The notes under the pieces are model-generated. The model searched no databases. It was given only the letters and a program-made list of their open reading frames with translations, and was not told the origin of the DNA. A stretch of DNA of 64,000 nt. Source: Bosea vaviloviae. GTDB lineage: Bacteria; Pseudomonadota; Alphaproteobacteria; Rhizobiales; Beijerinckiaceae. The stretch covers positions 3,339,001-3,403,000 of the forward strand of contig NZ_CP017147.1 of NCBI RefSeq assembly GCF_001741865.1, written 5' to 3'. The position numbers and the translations under genes were made by a program. Position 1 is the first letter of the stretch, and each line of letters starts with the position of its first letter. This document shows positions 7,560 to 15,271 of the stretch, one piece after another.

Positions 7560-8417
7560 ATGATCGATTGGGATGACGACCTGACCAACGGGCAGGCGAG
7601 CGGAAGCGCGCCAGCCGACGGAGAACAGTCTGAGGACGGCAACACGGCGAAAGCCGCGGAGGCGTCCGAAACAGGGACTGACGAGCAGGACGGCGCTGAC
7701 GGGCAACAGCCGGAAGGTGCTGGCGAAGAGGAAGAGCAGGACAAGCCGAAGAAGCGCCGCTCCGGCGTCGAACGGCTGAAGCGGGAGCGCGATGCGCTTC
7801 GCAACGAGGTCGAGCTTCTGCGCAGTCGCACCCCGGTGGTCGACGACGGCGCGGCGATCGACGGACTCGTCCGAAGGGAAATCGGCGACCCGCCTGGGGA
7901 AGACGAGTTCAGGGGCGATTGGTTCGCTTACGAGCGAGCGCTGACCGCCTATGAGGCAGAACGCAGGATCGTCACCCGCGAGGTGAAGGCGCTGGCAAGC
8001 CAGGTCGCCTCTCATTCCGCCGAGCGGATGAGCGATCTTGTCGAGGATTTCAATGATCGCGTCACTGATGCGGTCAAGGTGATCCCCGATTTCCTCGATG
8101 TCGTCGGCAAGACGAATGACAGGACGCACCCGGTCTCCCCCATCGTCGGGCAGCTCATTCTCGAAAGCGAGAAGGGCGCGCTGCTGCAATACCACTTCGC
8201 CAGGAATCCCGCCGATCTGCGCCGCCTCAACGGATTGTCGCCGCTCGGCGCCGCCCGTGAAATGGGCAAGATCGAGGCTCGCCTGTCCCTGGCCAAGCCC
8301 ACCACCGCAACCAGAGCCCCACCGCCCGTAACCGCCCCCAAAGGCGGCGCCAGCCCATCGAGCCAGGAGGCCCGCATGGAGGCGTATCTCAAGCGGCAAT
8401 ACGGCGACCGGGCATAA
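7560..8417 (+). CDS. Phage scaffolding protein
   Basis: A 285-residue protein directly upstream of the coat gene, the place of the P22 gp8 scaffold, which directs procapsid assembly and then leaves. Residues 1-65 are very acidic and low in complexity (runs of D, E, G, Q), followed by KKRRSG and a coiled-coil region (VERLKRERDALRNEVELLRS). The C-terminus is basic (MEAYLKRQYGDRA), as expected for coat-binding scaffolds. The assignment rests on position, composition and the helical C-terminus rather than on a catalytic motif. Confidence 0.8.
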   Translation: MIDWDDDLTNGQASGSAPADGEQSEDGNTAKAAEASETGTDEQDGADGQQPEGAGEEEEQDKPKKRRSGVERLKRERDALRNEVELLRSRTPVVDDGAAIDGLVRREIGDPPGEDEFRGDWFAYERALTAYEAERRIVTREVKALASQVASHSAERMSDLVEDFNDRVTDAVKVIPDFLDVVGKTNDRTHPVSPIVGQLILESEKGALLQYHFARNPADLRRLNGLSPLGAAREMGKIEARLSLAKPTTATRAPPPVTAPKGGASPSSQEARMEAYLKRQYGDRA

Positions 8418-8435
8418 CTTTCAGGAACAGCCAAC

Positions 8436-9671
8436 ATGGCAAACACCACGCTTACCCCCGCCATCGTCGCCAAAACGGCGGTGCGCATTCTCGAAAACGA
8501 GCTCGTCATGGCCGGCATGGTCTATCGCGGCTATGAGGACGAGTTCGACAAGAAGCTGAACGGCTACTCCGCCGGCGACACCATCACCATCCGCAAGCCG
8601 ACCGACTTCACCGTGCGTGACGGCGCCGTGATGGCGAGCCAGGACGTAACGGAAGGGCGGACCACGATCACGGTCGACAAGCAGAAGGGTGTCGATTTCG
8701 CCTTCACCTCGAAAGAGCTGACGCTGAATATCGACGAGCTTGCCGAGCGCGTCATCAAGCCGGCCATGGTCCAGCTCGCCAATCAGATCGACCTCGACGT
8801 GATGGCGGAATACCGGAACGTGCCCAACTGGGTCGGCACGCCGGGCCAGACCGTGGATGCGTTTGCCGACTTCGCCAAGGCGCCGACGCGGATGGATCTC
8901 GGCGCCGTGCCGCAGGACATGCGCTCCGGCGTGCTGAGCCCGACCGATTACTGGGCGATGGCCGGTTCGCAGACGGCGCTCTACATGCAGAACGTCGCGC
9001 AGGGCGCCTATCGCAAGGGCCGCATCGGCGAGATCGGCGGCATCGACACCTATATGTCGCAAAACGTGCCGACGCATATTGTCGGCCCGCTCGGCGGCGC
9101 GCCGCTGGTCAATGGTGGGGCGCAGGGCGTGACCTATGCCGCGGTCAAGGACATCGGCAGCCAGTCCCTGGTCACCGATGGCTGGACGGCTGCGGCCGCC
9201 GCCCGCGTCAAGGCCGGCGACGTGTTCACCATCGCCGGGGTCTTCGACGTGAACCCGGTGACCAAGGCGACCTTGCCGCATCTGAAGATGTTCGTCGTCA
9301 AGGCGGACGCGTCCTCGGATGCCTCGGGCAATGCGACGCTGACGATCTCGCCGCCGATCATCACCTCGGGTGCGTTCCAGACGGTCTCGGCGGTGCCGGC
9401 GGACAATGCGGCGATGGCGTTTTTCGGTGCTGCCGGCACCGGTTATGCCCAGAATCTCGTCTTCCACAAGAATGCGTTCGCCCTGGTCGTGGTGCCACTG
9501 GTGAAGCCGCCGGGCGCCGTCGATGTCTCGCGCGAGACCTACAAGAACATCAATGCGCGCGTGATCCCGGTCTATGACGGCACCACCGACAAATCGGCCT
9601 GGCGTCTCGACATCCTCTACGGTGTCAAGACGGTCGACCCGCGCCTGGCGGTCCGCCTGTCGGGCAGCTGA
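8436..9671 (+). CDS. Major capsid protein (P22 coat-like)
   Basis: A 411-residue shell protein with the P22 gp5-type start MANTTLTPAIVAKTAVRILENELVMAGMV split as usual into an N-terminal helix and 'YEDEFDKKLNGYSAGDTITIRKP'. The KGVDFAFTSKELTLNIDELAERVIKPAMVQLANQID segment also fits the HK97-fold coat family. Later, an Ig-like insertion region (about 220-330) is rich in T, V and S. A 17-base gap follows the scaffold gene, and a strong hairpin terminator follows the stop. Confidence 0.93.
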   Translation: MANTTLTPAIVAKTAVRILENELVMAGMVYRGYEDEFDKKLNGYSAGDTITIRKPTDFTVRDGAVMASQDVTEGRTTITVDKQKGVDFAFTSKELTLNIDELAERVIKPAMVQLANQIDLDVMAEYRNVPNWVGTPGQTVDAFADFAKAPTRMDLGAVPQDMRSGVLSPTDYWAMAGSQTALYMQNVAQGAYRKGRIGEIGGIDTYMSQNVPTHIVGPLGGAPLVNGGAQGVTYAAVKDIGSQSLVTDGWTAAAAARVKAGDVFTIAGVFDVNPVTKATLPHLKMFVVKADASSDASGNATLTISPPIITSGAFQTVSAVPADNAAMAFFGAAGTGYAQNLVFHKNAFALVVVPLVKPPGAVDVSRETYKNINARVIPVYDGTTDKSAWRLDILYGVKTVDPRLAVRLSGS

Positions 9672-9693
9672 GCGCGCTGACGCCGGCAATAGG

Positions 9694-9722
9694 AGGGGCG
9701 GTCTTCGGGCCGCCTCTTTTCG
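9694..9722 (+). terminator. Terminator after the coat gene
   Basis: GAGG-GGCGG-TCTTCGGG-CCGCC-TC hairpin followed by TTTT, 22 bases past the coat stop codon. Confidence 0.7.
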
Positions 9723-9766
9723 TTGGCGGGGAAGGCCGTTGGCATGAGACCCGGCTTGGCCATGTG

Positions 9767-9810
9767 AGCCCTCATCCTGAGGAGCCGCGAAGCGGCGTCT
9801 CGAAGGATGG
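9767..9810. repeat. REP-type element
   Basis: CCCTCATCCTGAGGAGCCGC followed by GAAGCGGCGTCTCGAAGGATG, a repeat form well known in Bradyrhizobium and relatives. It lies against the left end of an IS transposase remnant. A shorter trace is near 60533. Confidence 0.65.
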
Positions 9811-9819
9811 TCCAGACGG

Positions 9820-9952
9820 AAGCACCTGCGCCGCTATCTGGCCGAGTTCGATTTCCGCTACAGCAAAGCTCGGCATTGGGGATAGTGAGCGCGCCGAAAT
9901 TGCGCTGAAGGGTGTCGTCGGGAAGCGGCTCACCTATCAAACAGCTTGTTAA
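9820..9952 (+). pseudogene. IS1595-family (ISXO2-like) transposase C-terminal remnant
   Basis: One frame reads KHLRRYLAEFDFRYSKA, and after a frame change the next reads LGIGDSERAEIALKGVVGKRLTYQ. Together these match the usual C-terminus of ISXO2-like transposases (RYLAEFDFRYN...A.KG..GKRLTY). Only about 40 codons survive and no N-terminal part is present, so the element is a dead fragment. It shows that an IS1595-type element was once inserted between the coat gene and the DUF3800 gene, perhaps with the cargo. Confidence 0.75.
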
Positions 9953-10027
9953 GCGCCGCTAACGTGCTTAGATTCGGGGCCAGGCCTCCAAAGTCCGAAT
10001 ACGCTGGCTAGACCAGCCGTGCCGAGG

Positions 10028-10795
10028 CTAGCCCTCGGCTAGGGCTTTGGGGGACCTGCTCACTTTCGTGGCGTGGTGCCAGACTGTCAGGAAACGTGCG
10101 CTAAAAGCGGTATCTGCCGCCCATGAGTGGCGGCCTGATGCGCGCAGAACGAATTCCGCCAATTCGCCTTTGGGCGACGTATGCTTCACATCGTTCCGTT
10201 TGGCCGCTATTGCGCCGACGATCACGTCGGCCATCTGGATAATCCCGACGTTTTGCGACCTGACCGGCTCAATCGTCCGAACGCAGTTCGGCTTAGTATT
10301 ATACTTTTTGTAGGCCGCAGCGCACAGTTCGTTCCGCATCCTGCAAATATCGTCCGAGTCGTTACCAGCGTCTAGTCGGATATGTATTTGCCTTCTCTGG
10401 CCGTAAAAATTACAAATACGGTGCAAAAAGAGCTGATAATACATCCTATTCACGCTGGTGTCGTGGTTTTCGCCTTTGATTTGGCGATGATTATAGCCGC
10501 CAAATTTGGCGATTATAATATGGAGTGCGGCCTGCCGCTTGTTGATTAGATCGAATGCGTATCGAACCAAGGCTTCGTATGCAGCCCGCTTATGGCCGCC
10601 TCGATAGTCTGACCAGTGAAATTCTGACCTTATGCCCGCATCGTCGCGAAGCGTTGCTATCGCATCCTCGATCTCATTGATACGATTGCCGCTGACGGCA
10701 AAGCCACCAGCCACCATGTAGGCGCTCTGCTTTGAGCTGGCGTCCCCGTAGAATGAGAGGGCAGGTAGGTGGTCCGGCGGGTTGGGAACATCCAT
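10028..10795 (-). CDS. DUF3800 domain-containing protein (reverse-strand cargo)
   Basis: A 255-residue protein with the DUF3800 layout: an N-terminal SFYGDASSK strand with an early Asp, FHWSDYRGGHKRAAYEALVRYAFDLI, ALHIIIAKFGG, and a late QMADVIVGAIAAKRN helix with an acidic residue. DUF3800 proteins are thought to have an RNase H-like fold and are common in prophages and mobile islands; their activity is not established. The gene runs against the virion genes between the coat and adaptor genes, next to an IS remnant, and is visibly less GC-rich than its neighbours, which suggests acquired cargo. Confidence 0.8.
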   Translation of the reverse strand: MDVPNPPDHLPALSFYGDASSKQSAYMVAGGFAVSGNRINEIEDAIATLRDDAGIRSEFHWSDYRGGHKRAAYEALVRYAFDLINKRQAALHIIIAKFGGYNHRQIKGENHDTSVNRMYYQLFLHRICNFYGQRRQIHIRLDAGNDSDDICRMRNELCAAAYKKYNTKPNCVRTIEPVRSQNVGIIQMADVIVGAIAAKRNDVKHTSPKGELAEFVLRASGRHSWAADTAFSARFLTVWHHATKVSRSPKALAEG

Positions 10796-10940
10796 GGTGA
10801 TGACGATACCTCGCAGCGGCAGAAATTTGAAATGGCGGCCTGCGAACTCGGTTGTGACGAAAGCGAGGAGCGATTTGAGCTATTCTCGGCAAGATCGTGA
10901 AGCACAAGCCCCCGCCTGACGATAAGCCCGCCAAACCCGC

Positions 10941-10978
10941 AATCAAGAAACCCGGCCGTTGAGCCGGGCTTCTTGATT
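10941..10978. terminator. Long-stem hairpin / bidirectional terminator
   Basis: AATCAAGAAACCCGGC pairs with GCCGGGCTTCTTGATT around CGTTGA. The stop codon TGA of a short open frame (GKIVKHKPPPDDKPAKP... then a stop) lies in the loop, which may be the tail of a phage gene displaced by the DUF3800 cargo. The next gene's AGGAGG follows immediately. Confidence 0.65.
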
Positions 10979-10990
10979 CAGGAGGTCAGC

Positions 10991-11248
10991 ATGCCCGCAT
11001 TCAATCCGTCGCGTGATATCGCGGCGTATCTGCACGATCTGTCCGAACTAGGCCGGCGCTATGGCTTCGCCCTAGCCGGCGAGCCGCAGATTTTCATAAT
11101 GCAGCGCGAAGACTTGGATTTCGACTATTCGCTATCCGAAGATAGTGTTCTTACGCTTGGGTCAGCGCTTCGGAATGCGGACGCTGATGCCAGAGCCGGG
11201 TCCGGGCGGGACGCCAAGAGCAGGCTCGACGCCGATGCTGCCGCGTAG
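10991..11248 (+). CDS. Small phage protein, C-terminus probably replaced
   Basis: An 85-residue protein starting at ATG 10991 with an excellent AGGAGG upstream. Residues 1-57 (MPAFNPSRDIAAYLHDL...EDLDFDYSLSEDSVLTL) look like a genuine globular protein, and TPR-like or adaptor functions cannot be excluded. Residues 58-85 are Ala/Asp/Arg-rich and lie antisense to the 3' end of the reverse gene at 11162-11707, so the original C-terminus was probably lost when that gene was inserted. I do not recognise the family. Confidence 0.6.
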   Translation: MPAFNPSRDIAAYLHDLSELGRRYGFALAGEPQIFIMQREDLDFDYSLSEDSVLTLGSALRNADADARAGSGRDAKSRLDADAAA

Positions 11249-11707
11249 ATCAATCAGTAGCGTTGCTGGGTCTACCAGCAACCCAATCTTTTCCTCGGAT
11301 TCCGGGCGCGGGTTCATCACGCGCTTGGCGCGGTAGACTTGCAGGCGGGGTATCTCGTTCTGGATGGCTTTTCGGCTAAGCCCCCGCGCGTAGTATCTGT
11401 TGAACTCGCTTTCAGCCAAAACTTCAGCGGCGTTATTGGGCACCTTGGCCGAGATCACCCGGCCGGTCGCAAGTCGCCGCTGAGTTGTTTGGTTCAAGGC
11501 CCCGGGGACTCTCAGTTGACGGGCCAATGAATCGTCCGAGCCGGAGCGTGCGGCTTCTGTGATGTAATCAGGCCAATTGCCCTGCGACCGCTGACCTAGA
11601 TACGAGCTGCGGTAGATCTTATCGGACGCAATATCTATCTCGATTTCCTCGACCATCAAGCGCCGAGTTTCCTCATCGAGGTCTTCATAGTTGAGACCCA
11701 TTTCCAT
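11162..11707 (-). CDS. Conserved hypothetical protein (reverse-strand cargo)
   Basis: A protein of about 181 residues. The beginning MGLNYEDLDEETRRLMVEEIEIDIAS, the centre VLAESEFNRYYARGLSRKAIQNEIPRLQVYRAKRVMNPRPES and the end DLRGSIGVEPALGVPPGPGSGISVRI recall a widespread conserved hypothetical family found in accessory DNA, for which I know no function. It has no signal peptide or membrane segment. The start could be ATG 11707 or 11701 (GGGGGGATGG lies upstream); GTG 11737 would add ten residues. It runs opposite to the virion genes and converges on the 10991 gene. Confidence 0.72.
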   Translation of the reverse strand: MEMGLNYEDLDEETRRLMVEEIEIDIASDKIYRSSYLGQRSQGNWPDYITEAARSGSDDSLARQLRVPGALNQTTQRRLATGRVISAKVPNNAAEVLAESEFNRYYARGLSRKAIQNEIPRLQVYRAKRVMNPRPESEEKIGLLVDPATLLIDLRGSIGVEPALGVPPGPGSGISVRIPKR

Positions 11708-11802
11708 CCCCCCGCGCTGATCGCGCGAGGAGATCACACCACGCGACTCAACCTAGAGTCGAGTCCCGCTGCGCGCCATCCGTAAGATTGGTGCGTCAAG
11801 TA

Positions 11803-11808
11803 TATAAT
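11803..11808 (+). promoter_or_regulatory. Candidate -10 box upstream of the adaptor gene
   Basis: A consensus TATAAT in an AT-rich patch 27 bases before ATG 11836; the matching -35 is weak. It could restart late transcription downstream of the reverse-strand cargo. Confidence 0.4.
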
Positions 11809-11835
11809 CACCTTTCTATTCGCGAGGCATGGGTC

Positions 11836-12210
11836 ATGAGCCAGACCAAAGCCGATCTCGTTCGCGAGGTGCTCGGAGAGCTGTTCTCGCTTGCCTCGGG
11901 GCAGGTGCCGGACGCTGAGGATACCGCCTTCGTCGAGCAGCGCATCGACCCAGTGCTGGCGGCGCTCGCCAAGCGCAACATCATCTACATCCCCGATGCC
12001 GAGGAGATCGACGACGAGGTTTTCGACGCGCTCGTGGCCTATCTCGCGCAGATCTGCGGCCCGAAATTCGGCCGGCCGCGCGACCTTGTCGCCAAGCAGC
12101 TTGCCGAGGCCGAACTGCGCACCATCCAGCGCATCGGCAGCGGAACCGGCCGGATGCTGCGCATCGAGCGCGCGCTTGTGCCCCGCCGCCGTCATGGGGG
12201 CATTGTCTGA
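11836..12210 (+). CDS. Head-tail adaptor (P22 gp4-like tail accessory factor)
   Basis: A 124-residue mainly helical protein: SQTKADLVREVLGELFSLASGQVP, AEDTAFVEQRIDPVLAALAKRNIIYIPDAEEI and VFDALVAYLAQICGPKFG. Its length, helical make-up and place between the coat and the gp10-like gene match the P22 gp4 adaptor that binds under the portal. The stop overlaps the next start by one base (TGATG). ATG 11836 is preferred to 11788 because the conserved helix starts there. The call rests mainly on synteny. Confidence 0.72.
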   Translation: MSQTKADLVREVLGELFSLASGQVPDAEDTAFVEQRIDPVLAALAKRNIIYIPDAEEIDDEVFDALVAYLAQICGPKFGRPRDLVAKQLAEAELRTIQRIGSGTGRMLRIERALVPRRRHGGIV

Positions 12211-13583
12211 TGCCGCCGCTTCCCTTTCCCAAATCCTCGACGCCGGGCGTTCGGCCGGGCGAGGGCGAGGGCCGCTATGTCAATTGCTATCCGGTGCAGG
12301 AGGGGGATCGCTCCTATGTGCGCCGTGTCCCGGGGCTGACCCGGAGCGTGGCGACAGGGAAAACCGGCATCCGTGGCATGCTCGATGTCAACGGCGTCAG
12401 CTATGTCGTGTTCACCGGCTCTGTCGTCACGGTTGCCGCTGACGGCACTGTCACGACGCTGACGGGCACCATTCCGGGTTCCGATGGCGTCATGCTGGCG
12501 CGCAACAACAAGGTCACGTCAGGCGTCTCGACGCCCGATATCGTCGCGGTGTGCGAGGGCGGCGGCGCCTATGTCCTGACCGCGACGACGGTCAGCGCCT
12601 ATCCCGATGCCGACCTGCCGGCGACGGTCAACAGCGTCGATTTCCTGGGCGGCTATTTCCTGTTTTCGATCCCGGATGGCAGGCTCTTCGCCTCGGAGCT
12701 CAATGCGACCGCGATTAACGCGTTGAGCTTCACCACGGCGGAAAGCCGCTCGGATGGTTTGCGCAGGGTCGCGGTTCAGGGCTCGCTGGCCTATGGCTTC
12801 GGCGGCTCCACCATCGAGCCCTACCAGAATGTCGGAACCTCGCCATTCCCGCTGCAAAGGGCGGCGACCGTGCCGCCCGTCGGTATCCTGACCACCATGG
12901 CTGTCGCCGGGTTTCAGGAGACCTGGAACGGGCCGATTTATTTCGTCGCCTCGGACAGGACGGTCAAGGCGCTGTCGGGCTATGAGACGGCGACAATCTC
13001 CACCCCAGACGTCGACCGTTTCATCGCAGCCTCCAGCGCAGCCACGGTCGCGGTCGATGTCTTTGTCTGGCAGGGGCGGCAGTTCGTCGCCGTGTCCAGC
13101 GATAGCGGGAGCTGGATATACGACACGGTCGAGCGCTCCTGGCATGAACGCCTGAGCAGCGGGGCCGGCCGCTGGCGCGCGACGCGCTCGATCTACAGCA
13201 ACGCGCAATGGCTGTTCGGGGATATGCTGTCGGGCGATCTCCTGACGCTGTCGACCACGCTGACGGAGAACGGGGCTGCGCTCAGTGGCCTCATTCAGTC
13301 GGGGCCGCTGAAGGACTTCCCGGCCCGTGTCGCGGCGAGGCTCTCTGCCGACTTCACTGAGGCCCAGATCACGATCCACGTCTCCTGGTCGCATGATGGC
13401 GGCAAGAGCTGGAGCTCGGAGCTTCAGCGCTCGCTTGCTGATGCCGACAGATGGCCGGTCAGCGTCGCCAATCTCGGGCTTTCGACGCAGGCCGGCCTCA
13501 TCCTCCGCTTCCGCTGGGAGGGGGCGGCCGATTTCTCGTTCCTCGGCGCGACAGCCGATCGTCTCGATTTGAGGGCCGCCTGA
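12210..13583 (+). CDS. Packaged-DNA stabilisation protein (P22 gp10-like)
   Basis: A 457-residue protein at the gp10 position. The start PPLPFPKSSTPGVRPGEGEGRYVNCYPV and then RVPGLTRSVATGKTGIRGML are typical of phage stabilisation proteins that plug the neck after packaging. The rest is a series of beta-strand blades with turns (GGYFLFSIPDGRLFAS, AYGFGGSTIEPYQNVG, IYFVASDRTVKALSGYE, WIYDTVERSWHER), consistent with a beta-propeller hub. It overlaps both neighbours by one base (TGATG), so it is tightly coupled to the adaptor and the needle/fibre gene. Confidence 0.85.
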   Translation: MPPLPFPKSSTPGVRPGEGEGRYVNCYPVQEGDRSYVRRVPGLTRSVATGKTGIRGMLDVNGVSYVVFTGSVVTVAADGTVTTLTGTIPGSDGVMLARNNKVTSGVSTPDIVAVCEGGGAYVLTATTVSAYPDADLPATVNSVDFLGGYFLFSIPDGRLFASELNATAINALSFTTAESRSDGLRRVAVQGSLAYGFGGSTIEPYQNVGTSPFPLQRAATVPPVGILTTMAVAGFQETWNGPIYFVASDRTVKALSGYETATISTPDVDRFIAASSAATVAVDVFVWQGRQFVAVSSDSGSWIYDTVERSWHERLSSGAGRWRATRSIYSNAQWLFGDMLSGDLLTLSTTLTENGAALSGLIQSGPLKDFPARVAARLSADFTEAQITIHVSWSHDGGKSWSSELQRSLADADRWPVSVANLGLSTQAGLILRFRWEGAADFSFLGATADRLDLRAA

Positions 13584-14443
13584 TGGCCGATTTCGACCCG
13601 CTGACCGTTCCCGCCGTCATGCCGATGGCGGTTCGGCGCATCAATGAGCAAGGTTTTCCCAGGCAGGCGCTGCTCGATTACGAACAGGCGCTGCAAGCCT
13701 GGATGAAGTCGAACGTCGCCAACACCAACACGCGGCTCAATCTCGTCTCGGAAGAGGTCGATGGCGCTTATGCTGCGGTCGCGACGGAGGCGATCGCGCG
13801 CGCGGCAGGCGATTCCGCGCTGGCGGCCGAGCTCACCACGCTTGAGACGACGGTCGGCGACAATACGGCGCAACTCGATATCCTCAGCGCCTCCATCGAC
13901 GGCATCGCCGTCAAATATGCCGTCACGGGCACGATCAACGGCGTCACCGGCGGCTTTGTCCTGACCGGCATTCAACAGCTCGGGGGTGGTGCATCCTATC
14001 TGCTGGAGATCACCAGCGATGTCGTCATCAACGGCAACCTGCTGGTCACCGGCACGGTCGAGACGGTCGCGGTCGCCAGCCACGCCATCAGCCAGGTCGC
14101 TTTTTCCGCCAGCGGTGGCATCAATACGGGCGTCGGGATCACCGTGCGGGCCGGCGCCACGGTGGCGATCACCGCCTCGTTCAACGGCTTGGCCGGTTCC
14201 TATTTCCCGCTCTCGGCATCGCCGGGCACGGTCTATGTCGAGCGCGACGGCGTCCTGATCGGTTCCGTGGCGACGAATTTCGAGGCGTCGGGCTCCGGCT
14301 CGTCGGCCGGCATTTCCTTCCTCCAGACCACGGTTCTCTGCCAGGACAGCCCCGGCGGCGGCTACCACGACTATATCGTCTATTCCGGCAACGGTGCCGG
14401 CGTCGGCGGCGTCGCCATCCTGGTTCAGGAGTTGGCGCGATGA
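13583..14443 (+). CDS. Tail needle/fibre candidate with trimeric coiled coil
   Basis: A 286-residue protein just after the gp10-like gene, where P22 encodes the gp26 tail needle. Residues 40-105 form heptad-rich helices (NTRLNLVSEEVDGAYAAVATEA, ALAAELTTLETTVGDNTAQLDILSA). Residues 105-286 are Gly/Thr/Val-rich beta structure (GINTGVGITVRAGATVAITAS, GSYFPLSASPGTVYVERDG), as in trimeric fibre tips. Parts resemble the C-terminal domain of host-specificity or DUF1983 proteins. The needle role is inferred from position. It overlaps the next gene by four bases (ATGA). Confidence 0.6.
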   Translation: MADFDPLTVPAVMPMAVRRINEQGFPRQALLDYEQALQAWMKSNVANTNTRLNLVSEEVDGAYAAVATEAIARAAGDSALAAELTTLETTVGDNTAQLDILSASIDGIAVKYAVTGTINGVTGGFVLTGIQQLGGGASYLLEITSDVVINGNLLVTGTVETVAVASHAISQVAFSASGGINTGVGITVRAGATVAITASFNGLAGSYFPLSASPGTVYVERDGVLIGSVATNFEASGSGSSAGISFLQTTVLCQDSPGGGYHDYIVYSGNGAGVGGVAILVQELAR

Positions 14444-14826
14444 CCGTGGGGCCTGCTGTCGCCTTTGTGCGCTATGACGAGACCGGAGCGGTGACGGAAT
14501 GGGGCCGCATGGCGCTCGGTGTGATCGAGCGGCAGAGACAGGCCGGCGCGCGGATCATCGCGGGCGGCGGCGGCCCGGATTTCTATGTCGACCTCGAGAC
14601 GCGCGAGGTCCGGCCCAAGCAGGACAATCCGGCCTGGCTCGACGGCATGACGCTGCGCGACGTGCCCGTGCCGGCAACGATCGTCATCGGGCGCACGGCC
14701 TATGAGGGCGAGGATGCGGTCGTGGAGCTGGAATTCTCGCTGCCGGGAACCTACGCAATCGAGGTCCGGTCCCTCCGCCAACTCACCAAGACATTCGAGG
14801 TGAAGACATCCGAGGTGACGACGTGA
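14440..14826 (+). CDS. Small phage protein, unknown function
   Basis: A 128-residue protein in the needle/fibre operon, overlapping both neighbours by four bases (ATGA and GTGA-type junctions). It reads MTVGPAVAFVRYDETGAVTEWGRM, then RIIAGGGGPDFYVDLETREVRPKQDNPAWLDGMTL and a beta-rich C-terminus with EFSLPGTYAIEVRSL. No enzyme motif, membrane segment or signal peptide is seen. In related phages such genes sit between a fibre gene and its small partner, so a tail-fibre accessory role is plausible but not shown. Confidence 0.65.
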   Translation: MTVGPAVAFVRYDETGAVTEWGRMALGVIERQRQAGARIIAGGGGPDFYVDLETREVRPKQDNPAWLDGMTLRDVPVPATIVIGRTAYEGEDAVVELEFSLPGTYAIEVRSLRQLTKTFEVKTSEVTT

Positions 14827-15029
14827 AGATCGTGCACCGCGACGATTACCGCGCCCGCAGGGCTGCGGACTACCCACCCTTGACCGAGCTTGCCGACGCC
14901 CTGGTTCACCAGCAGGCCGGAGATGGCTCGAAGCTATGCGCCTATCTCGACGCCTGCCGGGCGGTCAAGGCGCGCTATCCGAAGCCGGATCCGGCAGCCC
15001 CCAAATCGTCAGAATCCAAGACAACCTGA
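14823..15029 (+). CDS. Small phage protein (XkdW-like)
   Basis: A 68-residue protein beginning MKIVHRDDYRARRAADYPPL, then TELADALVHQQAGD and RAVKARYPKPDP. The YPP-x-ELADAL...VKARYPKP pattern recalls the small XkdW-like proteins encoded after tail-fibre genes in many phages. It is translationally coupled to the upstream gene by a four-base overlap. Downstream comes a repeat-filled gap, so it ends this operon segment. Confidence 0.65.
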   Translation: MKIVHRDDYRARRAADYPPLTELADALVHQQAGDGSKLCAYLDACRAVKARYPKPDPAAPKSSESKTT

Positions 15030-15079
15030 CGCCCTTCAGCGCTGAGCGATGGCGTTACTCTCTCCCGTCATCCCCCGCG

Positions 15080-15219
15080 CCGTCATTCCGGGGCAGGCCG
15101 CAGGCCTGAACCCAGAACCGATGCGCGTCCTCGTGAAGCGCGCCGGCAACCCCCTCCCAAGCAGCGGCATCGGTTCTGGGTTCCGGGTTCGATCCTTCGG
15201 ATCGCCCCGGAATGACGGC
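15080..15219. repeat. Large inverted pair of family B repeats
   Basis: The left arm starts CCGTCATTCCGGGGC and contains GAACCCAGAACCGATG; the right arm is its near reverse complement ending GATCGCCCCGGAATGACGG. The two form one long palindrome between two phage genes, the same family as 1840-1920 and 7354-7430. Confidence 0.85.
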
Positions 15220-15271
15220 GGAGCTTCAGCCATAAGCCGGTCTCAAAACCCGTTGGCATAAGGAAACCATC

